A stretch of DNA of 64,000 nucleotides from Cannabis sativa (Eukaryota > Streptophyta > Magnoliopsida > Rosales > Cannabaceae), in contig NC_083609.1 in assembly GCF_029168945.1 (NCBI RefSeq), positions 25,293,501 to 25,357,500 on the forward strand. Reading direction: 5' to 3'. The position numbers were made by a program, and so were the translations under genes. Below are positions 23,761 to 34,441 of the stretch, piece by piece; the stretch's first letter is position 1, and every line of letters begins with the position of its first letter. The notes under the pieces were generated by a model that had not been told where the DNA came from, ran no database searches, and saw nothing but the letters and a program-made list of their open reading frames with translations.

Positions 23761-24708
23761 TTACCTGGGTGCCACATCAACAAGCGGTTGACGCCCATAA
23801 TAAGCATCATGCAAGACAACTTGAAAATTGTTGTTATACTTGCCTTCAAGTTTGGCAAGCGATGAGTTTGAATCAAAGTCAGTACCAACAACATAAGACT
23901 TTGGATGATAAGCTTGGGGAGAAGCCTTTTGTAGCTCGCAGAGGATATAATGTGGTGGTGATGAAATATATGAATCCATTAGTGGTTTATTAGTCAATAT
24001 CATTGATGAACTCGAATCAATGATGTCATGTTCTTCCTTATCCTCCAATGTCACAGTAGCTACACTTTCATCTAACAACCCTTCTTCTTGTTGCTCACTC
24101 TCCACGTGGCTATTCATACCCTCACTTGTGATTTCATATTCAATGAGTTCTGTTTCACAAGGATCTTGATCTTCAATTGTAGGCTCATTATCTTCCTTGT
24201 ATTCAACTAATGACTCTTCTTCATTGTAGCAATAACTCTCATAACTTTCATCATTAGAATTATTACATTCTGAATCATGAGCCACTAAATTATCACATAA
24301 GGATCTCACCATGTCTGTTAAGCGATTAATCTCTCCTGAAAGTGATTGCATAAGTGCTAGTAGTTGCTCCTCTTTTTCAGATTGTTGGGATGAATTTGGG
24401 CAATAAGGTGGGTATTGGTGACTCCAACCCTGAAGTGATGGATCCCAATGCCAGTCGTAATCAAAATCTGTCATGTTATTCAACAGATTTATTACATCAT
24501 TGCCTCTCATTAATAGAGGTGCTCCAGTTGCCTCTGCTCCATAATCAACCCAGCTTCTTGTTTCATTATTAAGTCCATTATAAAATAGCCACGTAAAACA
24601 CCCACTTGAGAAAGTGGGATAACATCTCTCTCCATACTCTTTAAATCTCCTCCAAGCAGAATAGAATGGTTCATTGTGTTGTTGGGCGAAATCCTCAAGA
24701 TATAGCAT
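23761..24708 (-). CDS. Gag-like protein of element D
   Basis: An intact 315-residue ORF beginning MLYLEDFAQQHNE. Residues 1-60 hold the region PFYSAWRRFKEYGERCYP ... WLFYNGLNNETRSWVDYG, the end of a Gypsy (Athila/Tat-like) gag domain. The rest is acidic and Ser/Glu-rich without a zinc knuckle. The start may not be real: sequence upstream to the primer site (24710-24870) is AT-rich and lacks the usual N-terminal gag half, so the protein is either truncated or an element-specific short form. Its likely role is assembling or occupying particles made by a partner element. Product identity is inferred from the short gag match. Confidence 0.65.
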   Translation of the reverse strand: MLYLEDFAQQHNEPFYSAWRRFKEYGERCYPTFSSGCFTWLFYNGLNNETRSWVDYGAEATGAPLLMRGNDVINLLNNMTDFDYDWHWDPSLQGWSHQYPPYCPNSSQQSEKEEQLLALMQSLSGEINRLTDMVRSLCDNLVAHDSECNNSNDESYESYCYNEEESLVEYKEDNEPTIEDQDPCETELIEYEITSEGMNSHVESEQQEEGLLDESVATVTLEDKEEHDIIDSSSSMILTNKPLMDSYISSPPHYILCELQKASPQAYHPKSYVVGTDFDSNSSLAKLEGKYNNNFQVVLHDAYYGRQPLVDVAPR

Positions 24709-24874
24709 CTGAATTTATCTTACAGGTCAAGCTCATCAATAAAACATTAGTAAAATAAAATAAAACTAAATTAGTACTAAAAAGATAAAAATTTGAAAAA
24801 AAAAATTAATACTAAAACTAAAAAGAAACACCAAATTAGAACAAAATTTAATTTTTAATAATATTAACTATCAC

Positions 24875-24892
24875 TCCCCGGCAACGGCGCCA
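24875..24892 (-). other. tRNA-Asp primer-binding site of element D
   Basis: The plus strand reads TCCCCGGCAACGGCGCCA, identical to the 3' end of plant tRNA-Asp(GTC). On the minus strand it gives TGGCGCCGTTGCCGGGGA, six bases from the LTR end. It is a primer-binding site and not a tRNA gene. Confidence 0.85.
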
Positions 24893-24898
24893 AAAACT

Positions 24899-26275
24899 TG
24901 TTGCGATATTTAGCACACGCAAGTGTACGTATCGTTTAAAGTAGTAGACTCACGAGGAGTGAGGTCGATCCCACAGGGAGTGTAGTTAAGTACGTTAAAA
25001 CTAAACTTTCACTTCTATTTGATTAAATAAAAGCTAGGAAGAAAAAAACAATGAAGTATAAGAAAAATAGTTGGAAGCAACGATTCGAGAAAATTAATAG
25101 TTAATAAACTAGGGTGTCGATTTCAATTGTTTTTATTGAATATGGCCTAATATGATTATTTTCCTAATATTAATTCCCATGCAATAGCAAGTTTACTAAG
25201 GTAATTTATAGTCTTCTCAGATATATAAATCTCAATTACATGCAAACTTTCTACTCTCGTGATAAATTTAACATGCAACAAGCATTAAACACAGAAACCC
25301 TATAAGCTATCTAAACCATATAGGTACTCTCGTCCTATATCGAAATTCAGTTCTATTCTACTATAGCATATTTGACACTCACTTCTCAGATCTCGCATCA
25401 AAATCATAGACATTTAATTGGTGGCCAGACAATTAAAAGTAATTAAGCACAAATAAAATAGAATACATAGAAATTAGGGGGAAAATTAATCATATTAAAA
25501 CCATAAACAATATCAAACAATATCCATCTAACCCTAATAAAGTGTTTAGTTACTCATGTTCAATGAAGCACAAATACACATATTAACTAATAGAAAAGAG
25601 ATGAAAAATAAAGAAGAGAAGAAAAGAAGAATGCTGAAAAACCCTGAACAGTATGTCTCCAGTATTGCAGCTGATCTCTCTACTCTGTATCTGAACTCTC
25701 ACTTTTCTCTCTGGAATTGCTTCATGAAATCAACTCTCTTCTGCTCTTTATCTAGGCATTCAGGGCCTAAAAAGATGGAAAAACACACATGTTAAATGCC
25801 TATTCGAACTAGGAAACCCCCAACACCCACGTGAGAGAAAAATATGATTTTTGTGCGTTTTAGGGAGGCGTGCCGCGGCCTGTGTTGGAAGTGATTTTTC
25901 TGATGCGTCGACTGATATTATTTTGGCCATAACTCTCTCAATATTGCTCGGAATTGGATGATTCAAGATGTTCCGGAAAGATAAAAGAGAGATCTAGAAC
26001 TTTTATGTTTTGACTTTTTCCAAAATCTAATCAAAAGACAGTCTAATTCAGGCTTGAAGTTTTAGCTTTATTTTCTTGCACAGTTTTCTCTATTTTAAAT
26101 ATCATGATATTTTTATCTTTTTCCCATCTTTTTCTCTGATATTTTTCTAATCTTCTTCTATTTTAAATCTGGAAAAATAAAAGATAACAAGCGTAAAAAT
26201 GCTCCAAACACGATTAAAACTCAATTAAAAATATACTAAACTTAATCTAAAATTAATACTAAAAATAACCTAACA
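24899..26275 (-). repeat. 5' LTR of element D (1377 bp)
   Basis: Plus-strand ends TGTTGCGATAT...AACCTAACA. It matches 21086-22473. The minus-strand TATA box seen in the other LTR is changed here (CTTTATCTAGG near 25747 instead of CTTTATATAGG), so this transcribing LTR may be weakened. Confidence 0.85.
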
Positions 26276-26497
26276 ACAAATAATGTGATTTAGGAGCCTG
26301 TAAATTGTCGAGCAGCTGTTCCACTTAGGTTGGTCGATACACCTGAATTCGAAAATGAGGTAAGATTAGTATAATGATATACATATGTGTTTGCATGTTT
26401 AGTGTACATGTTAGTTAAGCCTGCTAGATTACATTATAATATTGGTATCAGTATATTTAGTATTATATTAGATATCAATAAATGTAAGTTGGCTTAA

Positions 26498-26663
26498 GTA
26501 CTACTCGACAGTATCACATCGGTATGACTAGAGTACGACCAGCGTACTGAGTATAGGTTGATATTATAGTCAATAATACTGTACTACTTGACAGTATCAC
26601 ATCGGTACAACTAGAGTATGACTAGCGTACCGAGTATAGGCTGATATTATGGTTAATAGTACT
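26498..26663 (+). repeat. Tandem duplication, 2 x 83 bp, in unit G
   Basis: Unit 1 (26498-26580) and unit 2 (26581-26663) both start GTACTAC(T/C)..GACAGTATC and end AATA(A/G)TACT, with about ten differences. There is no coding signal. Such sub-repeats are common in plant LTRs. Confidence 0.85.
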
Positions 26664-27151
26664 GTCGTACAAACGTTCTTGACTCAGCACCGTGTTGGGC
26701 ACAGGAATAGGGTTATGGTTGGGTGTATGGGTGCCTAATTATAATTGGGATTATAGTTATATTTTTGTTTATGCTTTTCTTTCTGAGTTTGTCGACCCAC
26801 AAATATTGTTTGCATGTATAAGTAAGGGCAAGGCTAAGGTTGAGCAGCCATGAGAGCGAGTGGATGAAGATTGTACATGTCGGGGCAGTTAGGCCTAGAG
26901 CGTACGGTCTTTGGGACAACTAAGCGTATTTTGTATAGTCGCTAGGCGACAACTTTTGTACTATGCACTATGAAACCTTTGTAAATATTTTGTAAATGGA
27001 ATCCCAGTTTTATATAAGTATGTTATTTTGGTATTTATAAATAGTTAAGTAAAATTTTAATTATTCACGATTTTCAATAAACTTGTTGATTAGCAATGAG
27101 CTGCGCAGTTAAGTTAAAAATCACATTCACCTAAACTAGTAGGGTGTTACA

Positions 27152-28993
27152 TGTGCTCTGCAACTTCAAGGCTGCGAAAAAGTTTTGTGGTTACGTCCAC
27201 CAGAGCATCTCTACGACTTCGTTCAACTTTTTCCTTAATATAGGCAAGGTTAGTAGATTCACCCCCGAAGTGTAATATTAGACAAGGGGATCCCCTTTCC
27301 CCCTATCTTTTTATCTAGGCAGCTGATATCCTCTCGTGTATTTTGGAGAACGTCCTAGATTCTGGTATCATTAGAGGAATCAATTTGAGCAGGAATGGTC
27401 CCCAGCTTGCTCATCTCTTCTTTGTAGATGATCTAATCCTTGTGGGTAGGGCCACGATAGAGGAAGCTAAAGGCGTTTAGCAATGTATGGAGTTCTGCGA
27501 TTGATCGGGCCAGCGTGTAAATAAACTTAAAACATCTATATTCTTCAGCAATAATACTAGCGATGGGATGAAACGAGGAATTTAGCAAGCGCTTGGGCTC
27601 AACATGGCCATGAATAATATTAATTATCTAAGGCTTGCATTGTTTTGTAATCACAATAAAGATGCTGATTTCAACTTCATTCTGGATAACCTAGTCTTGA
27701 AACTTCATGGGTGGAAGTTGAAATCATGGTCTTAGGCTGGTCGTGCTACTTTGATAAACTCGGTCGGGCTTTCCTTACATGTCTACGCGATGCAAACCAC
27801 GAAGTTATCCAAGAAACTAGCATCTAAAATTGATGGGATGGTAAGAGATTTTTGGTGGGGTTGTGAGCCAGGTAACCAGGGTATTCATTTAAAGGCTTGG
27901 GATTTGTGCTTCCCCAAGTCTTGGGGTGGGCTTGGCTTCCGTAAGACTGTGGAAATGAATCAGGCCTTACTAGCCAAATAAGGCTGGGCTCTCCTTATTG
28001 AGGAGCAATCATTGTGCTACAAGGTTTTGAATGCTAACTATCTCAAAGGTAGACCTTTTTGAAGTGTTCATCCAAGAATTCTGACTCTTGGTTCTGGAAG
28101 AATATTATGAAGATTAAAGAAATTCTTATGAAAAGAGCATGTAAAGTTATTTTGAATAGGAAGGATACTAATATTTGGGAAGATCTATGGGTTTTACATG
28201 GTCGGAATTTCTGTCCTCATCCTGCAATCGCTCAGCCTGAGGGTTTGGAAAAAGTAACAGATTTACTTTTTGACAATGAAAATTGGGATGTGCCCAAACT
28301 CCATTACCTTTATGGCATGGAAACAACCAATAGTATTATCAAAGGTGGTAGATCCTGTGGTCAATGTAGAGATAAGTGGATATGGACCAAAGAATTAGAC
28401 GGTCAATTCTCTACTAAGTATGCATATCTAGTGCAGGCCTTGAATCGTGCTCCTACTTGCAATGTTACTCCTGGTCTATGGAATAAACTATGGAATTCTA
28501 AACTTTTGGAGCGTCACAAAGTCCTTTGGTGAAGTCCTCTCAAGTGCCTTGCCTACCCGGTCCATTCTTGCTAGGCGAATACATGTTGAGGATGTTTCGT
28601 GTCCTATTTGTGGGGAGGGAGAGGAAACAATGGAGCATCTTTTCCTTTATTGTAACTTTGTCTTTCACCTATGGAGCTCTTCCCCATGGGGTGTGATGCC
28701 AGTTATGGACTCTGGGGCCCGTGTGTAGGATTGGGTTAAATTTTTATGCAGTCTAAAGTCTAGAGGAGTGGAGGTCAAAGAGCTGTTCCTGTATGCTTCG
28801 ATTGTGGTGGACACCATCTGGAAAACCCACAATGACAATGTTCATAATAATTCTATTTGTAACATTAAGCATTGTATTGACTCTATTTCTGTATTACGTA
28901 GATTATGGTTCTTGTCCTTTTCCTGCGGTGGTGACGGTTGAGTCACCTATTTAGTCTCCCCCGGAAGATTGGCTCAAAATCAACTATGATGTT
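27152..28993 (+). pseudogene. LINE ORF2 middle part: RT core, thumb and zinc-finger RVT region
   Basis: Continues the frame broken at 19861. RQGDPLSPYLFI (near 27274), then [14 protein letters not shown] (near 27409) with FVDD in place of the usual FADD catalytic motif, WKLKSWS..GRATLINSV (near 27711-27760), FWWG...KAWDLCFPKSWGGLG (27850-27935), and a zf-RVT region ALPTRSILARRIHVEDVSCP (from 28545) with EHLFLYCNF. Several in-frame stops. Element C interrupts it at 28994, after WLKINYDV. Confidence 0.85.
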
Positions 28994-30201
28994 TGAAATT
29001 CCGTATTTTAATATTCCCAATTTGATTATTTAATTAAATGATTAATTAAATGCGGAATAATAAAACTGGTACTGAAAACAGTTTTCTGTAGTTACAAAAT
29101 GCAACTCTGTAACTCCAGAGAAACCCAGAAAAACAAACAGTGCATAAAAGTAAAAACACACAAGATTTTTGTACGTGGTTTCAACAATCCTTTCAGATTG
29201 TTACTAGTCCACGGGGCCACGCCCAGAGATAAGATTCATTAGATCGGTATCAAAAATACAAAGTAATTGACTTATGCATAAATAGACTCCCTCTTATTGT
29301 ATGCCGCAAGCTTGATGTATTCCACCTACTAACCGAATCTTGATAAAACTCCAAGAGCTCGAACTCCCTTCGATCACCTTGAAGAGTGCTTGAATCCTCC
29401 CGATTCAAGGCTTAAAGGCTATCTCCCGAAAGCCTATACAACCATCTCCCAAAGGTTGTGTGCTTGTATCCTCCCGATGCAAGACTTCAAAAGCAATCTC
29501 CCGAAAGCTTGTAAATACCCTTCTCCCGAAGGTGCACTGATGTTCTTCTTCGTTGTAGACTTGAATACAGACTCAAGACAATACAAACAACAAATAAACA
29601 GAGTAAGAGTAGAACAACTCTTCTCTACAAAACAAAGACACTCTTTTCTTATGATATGAAAGTGAATAAAAGAGTTAACATAACAAAGACACTCTTTCCT
29701 TAAGATATGAATATAATTCTAAGTGTGTGAAAGAGATGCAAAACCTAGCTACTATAAGATGTATTTATAATGAATATACATCTCATAGACAGCTTACATT
29801 AGGTCTGAACAAGACCTCAACCCACTAGAAACTTCCCTAAAATAATTCTTCAATCAGTCCAGGAATTTCCGTTTCTGTACCTACAGAATCGTGGGCAGTA
29901 ACTACAACTTTCCTTTTATAGAAAAGGAAAGTTTAGCTCCGGTTTTCTCTTCAAGAAACCTGATCTTAGAAAATGGGAAACTCAACACAAGATCAGAATA
30001 ACAGCTGGTTAGCAAAGAATCAATGTGTAATCAAAACTTACCATTTTTACCTCAATTTCCATAAATAGGAAAGCTAGTCAACTTTCCTTCCAAGTTTAGA
30101 TTTACACAAATATGGAAACCATATCAATAAATGCCAGCCGAAATATACAAAGAACAATAAAATATTTTTGTCAATTAAATATGCCAAAAATGGAATTAAC
30201 A
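28994..30201 (-). repeat. 3' LTR of element C
   Basis: Nearly identical to 48991-50197. Differences cluster in about 40 bases near 29060-29100, where the four CpG sites of the other copy are absent. A minus-strand TATAAATAC box is at about 29757-29768. Confidence 0.9.
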
Positions 30202-30213
30202 ATCTCCCCCTTT
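30202..30213 (-). other. Polypurine tract of element C
   Basis: Plus strand ATCTCCCCCTTT directly beside the LTR; on the minus strand AAAGGGGGAGAT precedes the 3' LTR. Confidence 0.8.
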
Positions 30214-30606
30214 GGCACTTTGATTGACAAAATATTTTATTATGAGAAAACCTGCATCAAGTGTTAGAAACCAAAGCAAATAGCTTTTTAAAGATACAAG
30301 AGTATAGAAAATACTCCCCCTGCATGAAGGCTCTCTAACACATAAAACAAAGAACTTTTTTTGGATGGAAAAGCTTACAAACCGAAGAGCACAACTTTTT
30401 AAACGGAAAAGTGTTAAACCACAAACAAGCAACTCCCCCTAAAACCAAGGGTCCAGAGTTGTAACAAAGAGTTCAATGAATCCAAAAAATATGACTACTC
30501 CCCCTTTTTGTCTATCAAGGAGTCAAAGATAACAAAAGCAAACATGAACAAAGTCATAAGTTAAAAAAAGCATTAATAAAAAGCAAAAGATAAAAGATTG
30601 AACCAC

Positions 30607-32295
30607 TTATTCATCATCATTGGGTCGGAAGTATTTCATGATGTTGTCCATCTTCCTAAGAAGCAGGGCCTGACTAGTCTCCATTCTTCCCAAACACAAG
30701 TTGAATTCTGCCATTTCTGTAGGAGCAGAAGTTGAAGCAGATGCAGCAGCAGGATCATTTGTAAGACCAGGGGAAGCAGACCGAGCCTTTCTTTGAGCAG
30801 CTTTTCCTTGAGGAGGCTTCTCAGGAATTTTGAAAGTGGTTCCAACAGCAGGCATCTCAATTGATTCATTCTCAAGAATCAATTCCTCTTGATCAGATAA
30901 AATTTTATAGATTAAGTGAGGAAAAATGAGATTGAGCCTAGGTTTCTTACCCTTTTGAAGAGAAACAATTTTCTCCCAAATCATGTCAGCCAAATCAATT
31001 TTAGCACCAATTGAAACTTTATACAAAAAGAAAGCAAGTTCATTTGAAACATTTACCGGATTGGAGCAAGGAAACCAATTAGATAGGGCAAACCTCATGA
31101 GAGCAGCATGTTGATAGGTGAGTTGAGACATATGCATGGTGTCGGAGAGTTCAATTTCATTATCACCAGAGAGATAACCGAACACCTTTTGACGATCAAA
31201 CTCCACATCAGTAGTCTCAATTCCCATAGGCAAATTGAGAGCCTCAGCAACATCCTTCACAGTAAAGGAATACCAGTGTCCTCTGACAAAAACTTTGCCA
31301 AACATGAAAGAGTCCTCATCGAGAAACTCATCAGTGATGTTAGCATAAAATTCCTTCACAATTCTATCCACATACCCATCAAAACCGATCAAGGTATCTA
31401 CCCATTGTCTTTCTTTCAACATGTTATACACTCCAAAAGGCTTATGAGCAATAACATTAAAATTTTTCTCCACAGTAAAATTCCTATTCTCATAGAATTT
31501 CATATCTCTAGCATGATCATTATAACAAAAATAGTGAGAGTGGGGCTTGAAGTTATCAAGAGAAATACCAGAGGGCCTCTTTCTTTTCTGTGGAAGAACA
31601 GGATTTGGAGAGACAATGGGCCTTTTTCCTTTGTCCTTCTTTGTAACAGCAGGAGGGACTGGAACAGATTCTGTAGTGACAGGCTCAGTTTCTGGTTCTT
31701 CACTCTCGGATCCAGAATCATCAACAACAGGAAGATCTTTGGGCACAAATTCTTCACTTGAATCGGACAAGCCCTCTGAATCATGATCCTCCTCACTTTC
31801 TTCTGGTTCAGAATCCGATGAAGAGACCGAAGGGGGATTCTCCTTGAGATTTTTGCCCTTGGAAGATGAAGAAACCACCTTTTTCCCTTTGGATGCAATT
31901 TTAGGTTTAACCACTTCAGGCTTTTTAGGAGTGGCAACCTTGGACCTTGTTCGAGAACTCACCGTGGGCAAGGTCACCAAAGCTTTGTCGACATTAGGAG
32001 CACCATTCGAAGAAGAGGATTTCGACAAAGTGTGATCGGATGAATGGGATTCATCATGATCACCAAACCCAGGTGTTGGAGAAGCAATAGGAGAGGCACC
32101 AACAAGTGGAGAGGAGAAATTTGACACTGATTTTCGAGCTTGGGTCTTCGATTTCTTGGCAGACTTTGTCGGAGCAGACGACGAACCAGAAGCTCCGGTT
32201 GCTGGTGAAGGCGGCGCAGGCGGGGTGACTGGAGAAGCAGAGGCAGAGCCACGAGAGGGCTTCTTGGACGGTTGGGCATTCTTAGTTTTGGCCAT
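30607..32295 (-). CDS. Third ORF of element C, putative plant transposon protein domain
   Basis: An intact 562-residue ORF, same sense as pol and between RNase H and the 3' LTR. Residues 1-245 are low-complexity, rich in Ser, Pro, Lys and Glu, with a basic PQKRKRP string that could be a nuclear signal. Residues about 255-460 form a compact region (YENRNFTVEKNFNVIAHKPF, QWVDTLIGFDGYVDRIVKEF, VFVRGHWYSFTVKDVAEALN, HAALMRFALSNWFPC) that resembles the putative plant transposon protein family (PF20167-like). The C-terminus (MAEFNLCLGRMETSQALLLR) may be helical. SIRE elements often carry an envelope-like ORF here, but I see no signal peptide or membrane segment, so I do not call it an envelope. Function unknown. 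Confidence 0.8.
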   Translation of the reverse strand: MAKTKNAQPSKKPSRGSASASPVTPPAPPSPATGASGSSSAPTKSAKKSKTQARKSVSNFSSPLVGASPIASPTPGFGDHDESHSSDHTLSKSSSSNGAPNVDKALVTLPTVSSRTRSKVATPKKPEVVKPKIASKGKKVVSSSSKGKNLKENPPSVSSSDSEPEESEEDHDSEGLSDSSEEFVPKDLPVVDDSGSESEEPETEPVTTESVPVPPAVTKKDKGKRPIVSPNPVLPQKRKRPSGISLDNFKPHSHYFCYNDHARDMKFYENRNFTVEKNFNVIAHKPFGVYNMLKERQWVDTLIGFDGYVDRIVKEFYANITDEFLDEDSFMFGKVFVRGHWYSFTVKDVAEALNLPMGIETTDVEFDRQKVFGYLSGDNEIELSDTMHMSQLTYQHAALMRFALSNWFPCSNPVNVSNELAFFLYKVSIGAKIDLADMIWEKIVSLQKGKKPRLNLIFPHLIYKILSDQEELILENESIEMPAVGTTFKIPEKPPQGKAAQRKARSASPGLTNDPAAASASTSAPTEMAEFNLCLGRMETSQALLLRKMDNIMKYFRPNDDE

Positions 32296-33778
32296 TTTCC
32301 TTTGAAAACCCTAGAACACAAGCACTCTTACACTTTGAAAAAAGTTAGACCTTTGAGAGAAAAAAAAATGAAAAGAGAAGAGAGTGGTGATCGTGGGTGA
32401 ATGGGTGGTTGAACATATATAGCATTTCAATTTTAATTACCCAATAAGAAAGAAAATGGAAAAAGGAAAGTAACTTACTTACCTTAATCACCACGTGGGG
32501 AGAGGAAAAAGGAAACCAAAAAAGGTTTTTCAAAATTTGGTCAATGTTTCCTTAAATGGAAAAAGGAAACAAAAAAATCCCCACAAAATCTAAGAATTTA
32601 AAAACCCTTACCAAAACCGAAATTGCCACCAAAAAGGAAACAAAAAATAACTAATTATTTAATTACAAGTTTCCTATACACACCAAAAAGACCAAATCTC
32701 CACAAATAAAGGAAACATTCTAAATAAATAAATACAATTAAAACATGTTTCCATAAAATGAAAAACTAAAAGAAAAAATGTACAAGGATTCAAAAAAAAA
32801 ATTCGAAAAAAAAATATGCCCCCCTTTTTCTTTTATTTTTTCAAAAAATGCCCCCCAAAGAAAAATTGCAAATAAAGAACAAGAGAACACACCAAGACAC
32901 AAAAAACACTAATCACCACTTAAGAGCAAAAATTGTGTCTAAGAACATGATGAAACATAACAAAAAATAACAAAACATTTTTAACAAAGCTCACTTGACA
33001 ACTCGATCACGAACCTTTTTTTTTATTTATTTTTTTTTTATTAAAAGACAGAAAAATAAAATAACCTTGATATTTTTGCAACTAGAATTCACAATGTCCA
33101 TTTGCCTTTGTCCCTGATGAAAAAATCAAACTCATAAGAATAGTTAGAAATTATTTTATCAAACTAATGATGTAATAGAATGAGGTCATACCGGTTCACA
33201 GGAAAAATTGACTCCATCACCAAGAATATTAAAGCACATCAAACAGTATGTAATAGCTTTATAACACCATTTTTGAGAATAAACAAATTTTACCACAAAC
33301 TGTGTCAAGCATTAGTGTGTGAAAGTGTAAGCAGGGAACATTGCCCAATTTGTCAAAAAGACTTTTTCTGATAAATTGTACCCATAGGAGACGCTGTCAC
33401 ATTACCTCAATGGTAGCCCTTTTCAATGGTAGCGTATCTTCTACATAACTCCTAATTACATAGTTCCAACTTACTCAGAGATGGCTTTCACACATTGAGA
33501 TAGGTAGCTCTATTCATCCAATGGAGCTTGAACACACAGTTTTTGAACAACTTATTCGAAAATGGTAGCTTACATAACACTGTTTGATAAACCTGAATAT
33601 TCTTGTGAGGAGTGAACAATTTTCCTGACAAACCTGTATGACATCATAATATTACAACATTAGCAATAAAATAATGACTGAAATTCTTATAAGGTTGAAA
33701 TTTTCTTCTAGGACAAAGACAAGACATTATGAACTCTAAGACAACTTAAATATCAAGGATTATGAAAAAATAAAAGCA
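32296..33778 (-). other. Spacer between RNase H and third ORF of element C
   Basis: About 1.5 kb, A-rich on the plus strand, without a convincing ORF. Its length argues against simple readthrough from pol into the third ORF. A separate promoter or spliced transcript would be needed. Confidence 0.5.
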
Positions 33779-34438
33779 TTAAACAGTACAAACCCCTAAG
33801 GATTTCCTTAGAGAAATAAATCGGACCGAGTCAAGAGCTTTAGTAAAAATATCTGCAATTTGTTTGCTAGTTTCAACATATTCTAAGACAAGAATTTTAT
33901 TTTCCACAAGCTCTCTAATAAAGTGATGACGAATGTCTATGTGCTTTGTGCGAGAGTGTTGAACAGGATTCTTAGAAATGTTTATAGCACTAGTGTTATC
34001 ACAAAAGATGGTTAAAGTTTTCAAATCAAACCCATAATCTGCCATCATTTGTTTCATCCATAACAATTGGGTACAACAACTACCCGCAGCAATATACTCA
34101 GCCTCCGCTGTAGACAGAGAGATTGAGTTTTGCTTCTTGCTATGCCATGAAACCAGATTGTTTCCAAGATAGAAACATCCACCACTAGTACTTTTTCTAT
34201 CATCTGCGTTACCTGCCCAATCAGCATCACTAAAGCAAACAAGGTTAGAATTAGTGTCTTTTGAAAACCAAATCCCAAATTCAATAGTGCTATTTACATA
34301 GCGAATGATTCTTTTCACAGCAGAAAGATGGGATTCCATGGGATTTGCCTGATAACGTGCACAAACACCAACACTATAACAAATGTCAAGACGACTAGCA
34401 GTAAGATAAAGCAAACTACCTATCATACTTCGATACAA
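33779..34438 (-). pseudogene. RNase H end of element C pol
   Basis: Continues the pol frame after a TAA at 34442-34444. Contains YRSMIGSLLYLTASRLDIC, the RNase H motifs SDADWAG (Asp), STAEAEYIAA (Glu) and FCDNTSAINISKNP (Asp), and a HIDIRHHFIRELVENK...DIFTKAL ending typical of Copia pol. All catalytic positions look intact. The sole visible defect is the upstream stop, which separates RNase H from reverse transcriptase. Confidence 0.9.
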
Positions 34439-34441
34439 AGT

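Larger units (their letters stand above)
21086..26275 (-). mobile_element. Gag-only Ty3/Gypsy-type element D, non-autonomous
   Basis: On the minus strand: 5' LTR (26275-24899), tRNA-Asp primer site, one gag-like ORF (24708-23761), a C-tract hairpin module, a 1.2-kb spacer, a second module with the polypurine tract, and a 3' LTR (22473 to about 21086). No protease, integrase or reverse transcriptase. The left LTR lacks about 12-25 terminal bases present in the right one (TGTTGCGATAT...), and no target duplication was found. The LTRs are otherwise almost identical, so insertion was recent compared with the LINE. Confidence 0.8.

Noticed and set aside
24875..24892. Exact match to the 3' end of tRNA-Asp, considered as a tRNA gene
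   Set aside because: Only the last 18 bases are present and they lie six bases from an LTR, so it is a primer-binding site.
29390..29659. 89-codon plus-strand ORF repeated at 49386-49655
   Set aside because: It lies in the LTR of element C, opposite to element sense, and is identical in both copies because the LTRs are identical. It resembles no gag/pol product.
31108..31761. 217-codon plus-strand ORF
   Set aside because: It is the opposite-strand shadow of the third ORF of element C; composition and the conserved domain favour the minus-strand reading.
30607..32295. Calling the third ORF an envelope protein
   Set aside because: No signal peptide, membrane segment or cleavage motif is visible. 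Position alone, as in SIRE elements, is not enough.
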